Assembly (NCBI RefSeq): GCF_902167145.1
Contig: NC_050101.1
Span: 135,004,990 to 135,068,989, forward strand
Length of the DNA stretch: 64,000 nt
Direction of reading: 5' to 3'
DNA from: Zea mays
Taxonomy: Eukaryota > Streptophyta > Magnoliopsida > Poales > Poaceae
Shown: positions 10,649 through 20,875 of the stretch, piece after piece
Numbering within the stretch: position 1 is the stretch's first letter
How the letters are laid out: each line of letters starts with the position of its first letter
Notes under the pieces: model-generated
Seen by the model: only the letters and a program-made list of their open reading frames with translations
Databases searched by the model: none
Told to the model about the DNA's origin: nothing
Position numbers and translations under genes: made by a program

Positions 10649-10831
10649 CACTAGCGGTTTCAGTTATGCCGCGGCAGAAAAAATAAACAGATAAATCCGT
10701 CTTAAGAAACCATTAGTGGAAACCATTTCCACTAGCGGTTTTCTTAACACACCCGCCAGTGAAAATGATCTATTTTTACTTCCGTTGCATGAACCGCTAG
10801 AGAAAATAGAATTCCACTAGCGGTTTCTTAA
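10649..10831. repeat. CACTA subterminal repeats
   Basis: The motif CACTAGCGGTTT occurs at 10649-10660, about 10729-10742 and about 10814-10826. Inverted forms (ACCATTAGTGG, AACCGCTAG) occur near 10708 and 10792. Such mixed-orientation short repeats are the binding sites of CACTA transposase-associated proteins in known elements. The first copy may be the transposon end itself. Confidence 0.65.
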
Positions 10832-10959
10832 GCGAGCCGTCAGTGAACTTTATATCATAAATACTCCTTCGTCCATCCCGACAGGAGCTATAGCTCGTAG
10901 CCAACTTTCATTGGAGACGATTTTGAAGATTCAGATTTCACAAAATACAATAGGAGGCT

Positions 10960-11427
10960 TTGATCTTCATTTTCTGGAAGAAGGTTGCTAAGAAATGTTG
11001 GTTTATGTTTCTCTTGTCAATTTTTGTTTATTCTTACTTAATTTTAGCCACATTTTGGATCTAGTGCTTCACCATGTGAGAGAAGAGTATAGTTAGGTTA
11101 CTTTCTCTATTTCCTCAAATGAGGTTGTTTAAGATAGATAGATTTTGTCTATCATCTCTCCTTTTTCATGTTTAGTTCTCAAATCAATTTATCCTTGAGA
11201 CATATTTAGTTGTTTAATGAATGATGCATGTGTTAATTTGTATGGAGAGAGAGGAAGATATATTCGGTAATTAAGTTTTTTTTATTAGTTGCTATGAAAG
11301 ATTAGTTTAGTTATGTTTCAATTTCCAATTATTGTTCATTTTGCTCAATTTTAGCTATATTTTGGAACTAAGCTTTCACCATGTGTTAAAGAGAAGCGTA
11401 TATCTAGGTTATTTCCTCTATTTCGTC
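10960..11427 (+). repeat. Tandem leader repeats of the CACTA element (continue at 46887-47375)
   Basis: About four diverged units share phrases such as GAAGGTTGCTAAGAAA, TTTCACCATGTGTTA and CTTTTCATGTTTAGTTCTCA. Two lie left of the Gypsy insertion and the others lie right of it. The unit around 11109-11128 preserves what the Gypsy target looked like before insertion. Confidence 0.65.
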
Positions 11428-12099
11428 TGTTGGCCACTTGTTCTCAAATGCTATGAGTTAAGAACAAGGCAACACAAAATGTTAAATGTTAATGCCCTTC
11501 GTCCTTCGAAGCATTATTTCCCTTAGGATATAATGATCTTCAGACAAAGGTTATGAAGGACATGCCTTCATGAACACGGTATATGTTAATAAAAGAAGAA
11601 ACATATGAAATATAAGAGACAACATAAACAATCATATATCATTATTAATTCATTCTCATCATATTATCCTGGAAAGACAGAAACAATATTGAATTACAAA
11701 TATACCTTCGGCTTGATAGAAGGTAAAAGTACAAGCGTGACGCACAAGCGAATACAAGTCAGCGTGAACAGTACGGGGTTACTGTTCATCTATTTATAGG
11801 CATAGGACGCAGCCTGTGAGAAATTACATTCATGCCCTTTATATTTACTATTGATTTATAGACAAATCTATGAGGAACAGATAGCCTTTTTCCCTTTAAG
11901 TCGGTTCCCTTTTTTCGCTATTTAGCCGAAGCTCCCTTGCGTGTAGCTTCGGAGCAACTCCAACCTTCGTCACGATCATGTTTTTTACATCGTACATGCT
12001 TTTAACCCGAGTCCGAAGGTACCTGTTCATATGTAACACTTGGAAGATATTGTTAAACCACGTTTTTGAGGACCTTCGGAGGACGAAGGCCCCCTAACA
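11428..12099 (-). repeat. Gypsy LTR (3' LTR in element orientation)
   Basis: Begins TGTTGGCC and ends CCCTAACA on the plus strand, with TG...CA termini. It pairs with 46212-46881. Confidence 0.9.
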
Positions 12100-12113
12100 G
12101 TAGCCCCTCGCAG
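12100..12113 (-). promoter_or_regulatory. Polypurine tract of the Gypsy element
   Basis: The minus strand reads CTGCGAGGGGCTAC immediately before the LTR start TGTTAGGG. This position and composition suit plus-strand priming. Confidence 0.65.
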
Positions 12114-12255
12114 TATTAATTTGTTTAAGATAACGAATTCAGACTGCGACATGGAGGAAGGCCTTAAGCAGAAGGTCCGAAAAAACACCTTCCCTTTGCT
12201 AGAATAGCAATAGTCAGTGACGGATGCCCCCCCCCAATTTGGAGTATGCTGAGCG

Positions 12256-12263
12256 TATAAATA
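12256..12263 (+). promoter_or_regulatory. TATA box of the antisense gene
   Basis: TATAAATA lies 151 bases before the ATG at 12414, just inside the LTR. It suggests the antisense gene has its own promoter on the strand opposite to gag. Confidence 0.55.
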
Positions 12264-14256
12264 AGAACTCACACCAGCTATATTTGATACGCTGTTTGTG
12301 CTATTTGCTTTACTTCCTCAATTTCATAGCTCTTGCTCACTAACGCTTGCTAGTTTTTCAAGCTTTCTGAGCTTCGGTTAAAAAAACGCATTTTCGTCAT
12401 TTCTGAAGGAGAAATGTCTCAAGACAAGAAGGTTGCTGCTGAGACGAAGCTGACTGAAGAGGACAAGCTTTTTAAGGAGAAGAAGGTTGTGAATCCTTAC
12501 ATTGCTGGATTTATCGAGTCAATGGCAAAAACAAATAAAGAGAAGATTACTAAGGAGATACTGGAAGGCTTGTCTGAAGATACTAGTGACAGTGATAGTT
12601 ATGATGCGAAAAGCGGGGGCGAAGATTCTGAGGATCGACCCTGGAGGCCAAGTCATACAATCTTTGGGAAATCAACAATTAAACAGAGTCATCTTGACAA
12701 TATCAGAGGAAGGTACTTTCGGGATATGTCTATTGTGAGAGCTGGTGGAGACAACAACGTCCCTGTCCCCAAGGAAAATGAAGTTGTGATTTACCGAAGC
12801 TTCTTCAAAGCTGGGCTTCGGTTCCCACTGAGCAGGTTTTTGGTTGAAGTGCTGAAAATATATCAGATTTACCTTCATCAGATAACCCCCGAAGCTATTA
12901 TTAGAATGGGGATTTTTGTCTGGGCTGTAAGAAGCCAAGGGCTGGAGCCAAGCGCGAAATGCTTTTGCAGTATGCACGAGCTTGTATATGAGACGAAGGC
13001 CATGGGCAAAGAACAATATCATAACAATTTTGGCTGTTATGGATTTATCGCTCGCCCCAACGCAAGCCACCCGGTGCCAACATTCCGGAAAAGGTGGCCC
13101 AGAGCTTGGATGGAGGAATGGTTTTATGTGAAGAATGATTTAAAGGTAAGGGAAGATATTAAGGAAGTCATTATGCGCCCCATTTGGTCCCGCTTCGGCC
13201 TCCGAAGGCCGAAGGTTGAAATTGATGATGCTGCGGAAGCGTGTCAGAAGGCCTTCGGAACTGTTTGCTGTTTTATTTGCACAAGAGATTTAGTTCAGGA
13301 GCACATAGCCTTTAGGGTGTGTCCGCTTGTGGAAGGCTAGGAAATGCCGAAGGAAACCATCAATGATTCTAGCGAAGGTGATTTGGTCCGGCTAAAATAC
13401 ACCTTCAGGTTTGGAGATAAGTTTGATGAACCAAATGATGATTGGCTGAAGTGCATTGAAACTACTAGCGACGAGTTACTTGGGGCGTACTCCAAAACCG
13501 AGGACAATGCCTTGTCCGTAGCCTTCGGTGGCCGGAGAAAGAAAAGATTAAACAGAGTTTTCGATGCCATCGGCTTCGTATACCCTGACTACCGCTACCC
13601 GCTGCGGGAACAAGGGAAAAATAGGAAAACTTCTGCTCCGGACAGCCCAGATAAGCCTGTGCCGAGGGGCAAAAAAATTGAAGGTTCTTATCCACCGGCC
13701 ACGTTACATTGAACCGGCCGTGGTTCCTGAGTTTGGCGCAGGGACATCTTCTGCTGCCGAGAGAATAGAAACTGCTTCAACTACACAGAGTACTGGAAAG
13801 TCGGCTGTAATGCCGAAGATGCCTATAGCCAAGGAAGTTGAAACGAAGGTTGATAAGGCTGATAAACCAGAAATTGAAGAAATAATGAAAATGCCAGATA
13901 TTTTGAGTGCTCCAACAAGGGCGACAGTACTGAAGGTACAAACGGGCTCTATCGTGACTCCTAAAAGGAGAAGGATGGTAAATGTATTAGATGTATTGGA
14001 AACAACCGACTCCATAAGTCCCGCTCCCACAGGGAAGGTTGCCGAAGCTGACAAAACACAACCTAAAACTGATACTAAGCAAATAGAAGTTGAAGCTACA
14101 ATAACCCAGGCTGAAACCGAGGCAGGGCCCACAGTGCCTGTTGAGACGAAGCTTGCCACAACCAAGCAGAGGGCCGAAGGAATAACTCCAGATAGTAATA
14201 TAGCTTTTGAGAAAAGTGTGGCCAAAGAAGCTGAATCACTTACTCCCGAAGCACTC

Positions 14257-15429
14257 TGAAAGGGAAATAGGCTTACACCTTTTCCTAAATTGATTTTGGT
14301 GGTTGAATTGCCCAACACAAACAATTGGACTAACTAGTTCGCTCTAGATTATGAGTTCTACAGGTGCCAAAGGTTCACAACAAACCAATAAAAAGACCGG
14401 AAAAGGATTCAAATACAGAGAGCTAAAGTCAGCCGAAGTGTGCCCTGGTCTGGCGCACCGGACTGTCCCGTGTGCCACCGGACAGTGTCCGGTGCACCAG
14501 GGACTCCAACTCCGAACTGCTCACCTTCGGGAATTCTGGAGGGTAGCTCAGCTATAATTCACCGGACTGTCCGGTGTGCCAGCGGAGCAACGGCTACTTC
14601 GTGCAAACGGTCGTCTGCAGAAGGCATTAAATGCGCTACAATGCGCGCCAGAGTCAGAGCAGAGCCAGATGGCGCACCGGACAGTAAACAGTGTCTGTCC
14701 GGTGCACCACCAGACTGTTCGGTGGCCCAGAAGACAGAAGCTCCAACGGCTTGGTGACGTGGCAGGCGCACCAGACAGTGTCCGGTGGCGCACCGGACAG
14801 TCCGGTGCGCCATGCGACAGTAGCCTTCACCAAACGGCTAGTTTAGTGGTTGGGGCTATAAATATCCCCAACCACCCACCATTCATGGCATCCAAGTTTT
14901 CACACATTCCTACACCTTACAAGAGCTATAGCATTCAATACAAGACACTCCAAAGAAATCAAATCCTCTCCCAAGTCCAAAGACAACTCCAATCAATAGT
15001 GACTAGTGAGAGAGTGATATTCGTGTTCATTTGAGCTCTTGTGCTTGGATTGCTTCTTTTTCTCATTCTTTCTTGTGATCAACTCAATTGTAACCGAGGC
15101 AAGAGACACCAATTGTGTGGTGGTCCTTGCGGGGACTTTGTGTCCCGTTTGATTGAGAAGAGAAGCTCACTCGGTCTAAGTGACCGTTTGAGAGAGGGAA
15201 AGGGTTGAAAGAGATCCGGTCTTTGTGACCACCTCAACGGGGAGTTGGTTTGCAAGAACCAAACCTCGGTAAAACAAATCCTTGTGTCTCACTCTTTATT
15301 TGCTTACGATTTGTTTTTCGCCCTCTCTCTTGGACTCATTCATAATTCTAACGCTAACCCAGCTTGTAGTTGTGCTTAAGTTTATAAATTTCAGATTCGC
15401 CCTATTCACCCCCCTCTAGGCGACTTTCA
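14257..15429 (+). repeat. 5' LTR of Copia element A
   Basis: Begins TGAAAGGGAAATAGG and ends GCGACTTTCA. The TATA box CTATAAATA is at about 14856-14864 between inverted GGTTGGGG/CCCCAACC arms. Multiple ACCGGACAGTCCGGT-type palindromes lie upstream of it. The primer site after it reads TAGTATCAGAGC, one base off the usual initiator-Met-tRNA site TGGTATCAGAGC. Confidence 0.88.
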
Positions 15430-15474
15430 ATTAGTATCAGAGCCCGGTGCTTCATTAGAGCTTAACCGCTCGAA

Positions 15475-16795
15475 GTGATGTCGGGTGATCACGCCAAGAA
15501 GATGGTGATCGGCGGTGAGAAGACCGCTACAAGCCACGGGAAGGCTCCATCAAGGGAGTCCGCCAACAAGAAGGATGGATCCCCTTCACGCATTCGATCG
15601 CACAAGAGTGGCGAGAAGAAGAAGAAAATGAAGAAAGTGGTCTACTATGAGACCGACTCTTCCTCGCCCTCTACATCCGGATCCGACGCCGCGTCCGTCA
15701 CTTCTAAGCGCCAAGAGCGCAAGAAGTATAGTAAGATTCCCTTACGCTATCCTTGCATTCCTAAGCATACTCCATTACTTTCTGTCCCATTAGGCAAACC
15801 ACCGATGTTTGACAGTGAAGATTATTCTAGGTGGAGTGATATGATGAGATATCACCTAACCTCACTCCACAAAAGCATATGGGATGTTGTTGAGTTTGGT
15901 GTACAGGTACCATCCATAGGGGATGAAGATTATGATGAGGACGAGGTGGCCCAAATCGTGCACTTCAACTCCCAAGCCACCACTATACTCCTCACCTCTC
16001 TAAGTCGAGAGGAGTATAACGAGGTGCAAGGATTGAAGAGCGCCAAGGAGATTTGAGACGTACTCAAGACCGCGCACGAAGGAGACAAGGTGACAAAAAT
16101 CACCAAGCGGGAGACGATCGAGGGGGAGCTCGGTCACTTCCGGCTTCACCAAGGGGAGGAGCCACAAGAGATGTACAACCGGCTCAAGACATTGGTGAAC
16201 CAAGTGTGCAACCTTGGGAGCACCAAATGGGATGACCATGAAATGGTCAAGGTTATTCTTAGATCACTCGTTTTTCTTAACCCTACGCAAGTTCAATTAA
16301 TACGTGGTGATCCTAGATACACACTAATGTCTCCCGAGGAAGTAACAGGAAAATTTGTGAGCTTTGAATTGATGATCAAAGGCTCAAAGAAAATCATCGA
16401 GCAAGATGCCTCCTCCACGCCCGAAGCACAATCGGTCGCATTCAAGGCAACGGAGGAGAAGAAGGAAGAGTCTACATCAAGTAGACTCCCTATCGACGCC
16501 TCCAAGCTCGACAACGAGGAAATGGCGTTTATCATCAAAAGCTTTTGCCAAATCCTCAAACAAAGGAGGGGAAGGACTACAAGCCCCGCTCCAAGAAAGT
16601 TTGCTACAAGTGTGGTAAGCCCGGTCATTTTATTGCAAAGTGTCCATTATCAAGTGACAGTGATAGGGATAATGACAAGAAGGGCAAGAGGAGAGAAAAG
16701 AAGAGGTACCACAAGAAGAGGGGCGGCGATGCCCATGTGTGCCGCGAGTGGGACTCCGACGAGAGCTCCACCGACTCCTCCGACGAGGACGCTGC
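15475..16795 (+). pseudogene. gag of element A, first segment
   Basis: Starts MMSGDHAKK and runs through the UBN2-type gag core (PSIGDEDYDEDEVAQI) to the zinc knuckle CYKCGKPGHFIAKC and the acidic stretch where B inserted. Lesions: TGA at 16054-16056 (Trp codon in B and D) and a one-base loss in a purine run near 16568. It continues at 26345 and 36659. Confidence 0.85.
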
Positions 16796-18132
16796 TGAAA
16801 GGGAATTAGGCTTACACCTTGTTCCTATATAATTTTGGTGGTTGAATTGCCCAACACAAATCTTTGGACTAACTAGTTTGTTCTAGTGTATAAGTTATAC
16901 AGGTGTCAAAGGTTCACAACATAGCCAATAAAATGACCAAGTGTTGGGTTCAACAAAAGGGCAAAGAGCCAACAGTAGGCCCTCTGGTCTGGGCGCACCG
17001 GACTGTCCGGTGTGCCACCGGACAGTGTCCGGTGCACCACCGGACAGTGACCGGTGCACCAGGGGACTCCAGCTCGAACTCGCCACCTTCGGGAATTTCC
17101 AGGGGCTCTCGCGCTATAATTCACCGGACTGTCCGGTGTACACCGGACAGTGTCCGGTGCGCCATGGAGAAGCGGCCTCAGGAACTCTTCATCTTCGGGA
17201 AAAGCCAACGGCTCGTCCGCTATAATTCACCGGACATGTCCGGTGTGCACCGGACTGTCCGGTGTGACTCCAGCACAACGGCTATTCCGCGCCAACGGCT
17301 ACCTGCAGGGGCATTAAATGCGCCGCAGCGCGCGCAGACGTCAGGTTTGCCCATACTGGCGCACCGGACAATGAACAGGAGCTGTCCGGTGCGCCACCGG
17401 ACATCAAGGGTGGCCCACAAGTCAGAACTCCAACGGTCAGATTCCAACGGCACTGATGACGTGGCAGGGGCACCGGACATGTCCGGTGTGCACCGGACTG
17501 TCCGGTGCGCCATCGAGCAGACTGGCTCCCCAACGGCCACATTTGGTGGTTGGGGCTATAAATACCCCAACCACCCCACATTCATTGCCATCCAAGTTTT
17601 CCACTTCTCAACCACTTACAAGAGCTAGGCATTCAATTCTAGACACATTCAAAGAGATCAAATCCTCTCCAATTCCACACAAAACCCTAGTGACTAGAGA
17701 GAGTGATTTGCCGTGTTCTTTTGAGCTCTTGCGCTTGGATCGCATTCTTTCTTTCTCTTTCGCTCTTGTGATCAACACTCAATTGTAACCAAGGCAAGAG
17801 GCACCGATTGTGTGGTGGCCCTTGCGGGGAAGTTTTGTTCCCGGTTGATTGAGAGGAAGGAAAGCTCACTCGGTCCGAGGGACCGTTTGAGAGAGGGAAG
17901 GGTTGAAAGAGACCCGGCCTTTGTGGCCTCCTCAACGGGGAGTAGGTTTGCAAGAACCGAACCTCGGTAAAACAAATCCACGTGTCACTCTCCTTATTTG
18001 CTTGCGATTTGTTTTGCGCCCTCTCTCGCGGATTCATTTATTATTACTAACGCTAATCCCGGCTTGTAGTTGTGATTATTTTTTGTAAATTTCAGTTTCG
18101 CCCTATTCACCCCCCCCTCTAGGCGACTATCA
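16796..18132 (+). repeat. 5' LTR of Copia element B
   Basis: Begins TGAAAGGGAATTAGG and ends GCGACTATCA. The TATA box CTATAAATA at 17556-17564 lies between perfect 11-base arms GGTGGTTGGGG (17545-17555) and CCCCAACCACC (17565-17575). About ten GTCCGGTG-type half or full palindromes lie at 16998-17510. The primer site TGGTATCAGAGC begins at 18137. Confidence 0.93.
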
Positions 18133-18177
18133 ATTGGTATCAGAGCCCGGTGCTTCATTAGAGCCTAACCGCTCGAA

Positions 18178-20862
18178 GTGATGTCGGGAGATCACGCCAA
18201 GAAGGAGATGGAGACCGGCGAAAAGCCCACTACAAGCTACGGGAGCACTTCATTGGAAGAGTCCCGCACCAAAAGGAGGGAGAAGAAGAAGAGCTCCTCC
18301 AACAAAGGGAAGGAGAAGAAATCTTCTTCTCACCACAAAGAGAAGAAGGAAAAATCTTCTTCCCACAAGCCGCATCGGAAAGGCGATAAGCATAAGAGGA
18401 TGAGGAAGGTGGTCTACTACGAGACCGACACTTCATCAACTTCTACCTCCGACTCCGATGCGCCCTCCGTCACTTCTAAGCGCCAAGAGCGCAAGAAGTA
18501 TAGTAAGATCCCCCTACGCTACCCTCGCATTCCAAAACATACACCTTTACTTTCCGTCCCATTAGGCAAACCACCAACTTTTAATGGTGAAGATTATGCT
18601 ATGTGGAGTAATTTGATGCGATTTCATCTAACCTCTCTCCACAAAAGAATATGGGATGTTGTTGAGTATGGTGTACAGGTACCATCAATAGGGGATGAGG
18701 ACTATGACACGGACGAAGTGGCCCAAATCGAGCACTTCAACTCCCAAGCCGCAACTATCCTCCTTGCCTCCCTAAGCAAGGAGGAATACAACAAAGTACA
18801 AGGATTGAAGAACGCCAAGGAGATTTGGGACCTACTCAAGACGGCGCACGAGGGTGATGAACTCACCAAAATCACCAAGCGGGAAACGATCGAGGGGGAG
18901 CTCGGTCGCTTCCGTCTTCGCCAAGGGGAGGAGCCACAAGACATGTACAACCGGCTCAAGACCTTGGTGAACCAAGTGCGCAACCTCGGGAGCACAAAAT
19001 GGGATGACCACGAAGTGGTTAAGGTTATTCTAAGAGCTCTTATTTTCCTTAACCCCACTCAAGTACAATTAATTCGTGGGAATCCTAGATATCCACAAAT
19101 GACCCCCGAGGAAGTTATCGGGAATTTTGTGAGTTTTGAATGCATGATTAAGGGATCCAAGAAGATCAACGAGCTTGACGAGCCTTCCACCTCCGAGGCG
19201 CAACCGGTCGCCTTCAAGGCAACGGAGGAGAAGAAGGAGGAGTCTACAAGTAGACAACCAATTGACGCCTCCAAGCTCGACAACGAGGAGATGGCCCTAA
19301 TCATCAAAAGCTTTCGGCAAATTCTCAAGCAACGGAAGGGGAAGGACTACAAACCCCGTTCCAAGAAGGTTTGCTACAAGTGTGGTAAGCCCGGTCACTT
19401 TATTGCAAAATGTCCTATGTCTAGTGACAGTGACAGGGGCGACGACAAGAAGGGAAGAAGAAAGGAGAAGAAGAAGTATTACAAGAAGAAGGGCGGCGAT
19501 GCCCATGTTTGTCGGGAGTGGGACTCCGACGAAAGCTCAAGCGACTCCTCCGACGACGAGGACGCTGCCAACATCGCCGTCACCAAAGGCCTTCTCTTCC
19601 CCAACGTCGGCCACAAGTGTCTCATGGCCAAGGACGGCAAAAAGAAGGTAAAATCAAGGTCCTCCACTAAATATGAAACATCTAGTGATGAGGATGATGA
19701 TAAAAATGAGGAGGATAACTTGCGCATTCTTTTTGCTAACCTTAACATGGAACAAAAGGAAAAATTAAATGAACTAATTAGTGCCATCCATGAAAAGGAT
19801 GATCTCTTGGACTCCCAAGAGGACTTCCTAATCAAGGAGAATAAGAAACATGTTAAGGTTAAAAATGCTTACGCTCTACAAGTTGAAAAATGTGAAAAAT
19901 TGTCTAGTGAGCTAAGCACCTGCCGTGAGATGATTGACAACCTTAGAAATGAAAATGCTAAATTAATCGCTAAGGTAGATTCTCATGTTTGCATTGATCC
20001 TAGAAATGATAATGTTGATTTACTTGCTAGGATTGATGAGTTAAATGTTTCCATTGCTAGCCTTAGAAATGAGAATGAGGAACTGATTGCTAAGGCTAAG
20101 GATTTTGATGTTTGCAATGCTACTATTTCCGACCTTAGAACTAAAAATGATATGTTACATGCTAAGGTTGTTGAACTAAAATCTTGCAAAACCTCTACAT
20201 CTAATGTTGAGCATATTTCCATTTGTACTAGATGTAGAGATATTAATGTTGATGCTATCCATGATCACCTAGCCTTAATTAAAAAACAAAATGATCACAT
20301 AGCTCAACTAAATGCTAAGATTAGAAAGCATGACTTAGAAGATGAAAAATTTAAATTGGCTAGAAGCATGCTCTATAATGGGAGACACCCTGGCATCAAG
20401 GATGGCATTGGTTTCCAAAGGGGAGACAATGTCAAACTTAATGCCCCACCTAAAAATTTGTCTAACTTTGTTAAGGGCAAGGCTCCCATGCCTCAGGATA
20501 ACGAGGGTTACATTTTGTACCCTGCCGGTTATCCCGAGAGCAAAGTTAGGAGAATTCACTCTAGGAAGTCTCACTCTGGCCCTAACCATGCTTTTATGCA
20601 TAAGGGTGAGACATCTAGCTCTAGGCAACCAACCCGTGCCAAGTTGCCTAGAAAGAAAACTCCTAATGCATCAAATGATCATGCCATTTCATTTAAAACT
20701 TTTGATGCATCTTATGTGCTTACTAGCAAATCCGGCAAAGTAGTTGCCAAATTTGTTGGGGGCAAACACAAGGGCTCCAAGACTTGTGTTTGGGTACCCA
20801 AAGTTCTTGTATCTAATGCCAAAGGACCCAAAACAGTTTGGGTACCTAAAGTCAAGAACTAA
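18178..20862 (+). CDS. Gag polyprotein of Copia element B
   Basis: Structural protein that packages element RNA into virus-like particles in the cytoplasm; 894 residues. The Lys/Ser-rich N-terminus is followed by the UBN2/gag core (about 110-330), the CCHC knuckle CYKCGKPGHFIAKC (near residue 400), an acidic stretch, then a long coiled-coil region (MEQKEKLNELISAIHEKDDL onwards) typical of the SIRE/Maximus lineage. The ATG is 45 bases after the LTR. It ends with TAA at 20860-20862, and pol follows in the +1 frame after a conserved 34-base GT...AG segment. It is uninterrupted, unlike the copies in A and D. Confidence 0.9.
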   Translation: MMSGDHAKKEMETGEKPTTSYGSTSLEESRTKRREKKKSSSNKGKEKKSSSHHKEKKEKSSSHKPHRKGDKHKRMRKVVYYETDTSSTSTSDSDAPSVTSKRQERKKYSKIPLRYPRIPKHTPLLSVPLGKPPTFNGEDYAMWSNLMRFHLTSLHKRIWDVVEYGVQVPSIGDEDYDTDEVAQIEHFNSQAATILLASLSKEEYNKVQGLKNAKEIWDLLKTAHEGDELTKITKRETIEGELGRFRLRQGEEPQDMYNRLKTLVNQVRNLGSTKWDDHEVVKVILRALIFLNPTQVQLIRGNPRYPQMTPEEVIGNFVSFECMIKGSKKINELDEPSTSEAQPVAFKATEEKKEESTSRQPIDASKLDNEEMALIIKSFRQILKQRKGKDYKPRSKKVCYKCGKPGHFIAKCPMSSDSDRGDDKKGRRKEKKKYYKKKGGDAHVCREWDSDESSSDSSDDEDAANIAVTKGLLFPNVGHKCLMAKDGKKKVKSRSSTKYETSSDEDDDKNEEDNLRILFANLNMEQKEKLNELISAIHEKDDLLDSQEDFLIKENKKHVKVKNAYALQVEKCEKLSSELSTCREMIDNLRNENAKLIAKVDSHVCIDPRNDNVDLLARIDELNVSIASLRNENEELIAKAKDFDVCNATISDLRTKNDMLHAKVVELKSCKTSTSNVEHISICTRCRDINVDAIHDHLALIKKQNDHIAQLNAKIRKHDLEDEKFKLARSMLYNGRHPGIKDGIGFQRGDNVKLNAPPKNLSNFVKGKAPMPQDNEGYILYPAGYPESKVRRIHSRKSHSGPNHAFMHKGETSSSRQPTRAKLPRKKTPNASNDHAISFKTFDASYVLTSKSGKVVAKFVGGKHKGSKTCVWVPKVLVSNAKGPKTVWVPKVKN

Positions 20863-20875
20863 ATTTGTTTTGTAG

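Noticed and set aside
10649..10660. Exact CACTA terminus at the first CACTAGCGG
   Set aside because: The same motif occurs internally several times and no target duplication partner is visible, so the terminus was not called firmly.
14460..14815. Regularly recurring palindromic repeats suggestive of a CRISPR array
   Set aside because: Plant nuclear LTR promoter repeats with irregular spacing, no unique uniform spacers and no cas genes.
16903..17788. Frames of 94-241 codons on both strands inside the Copia LTRs (repeated at 25110, 27414, 35515 and 61138)
   Set aside because: They follow LTR palindromes (HRTVRC-type text is GTCCGGTG read in frame) and recur in each LTR; not genes.
20842..20875. 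A true 34-base intron at the gag-pol junction
   Set aside because: GT...AG limits and frame fit, but it is shorter than plant spliceosomal introns are known to be; kept only as a finding.
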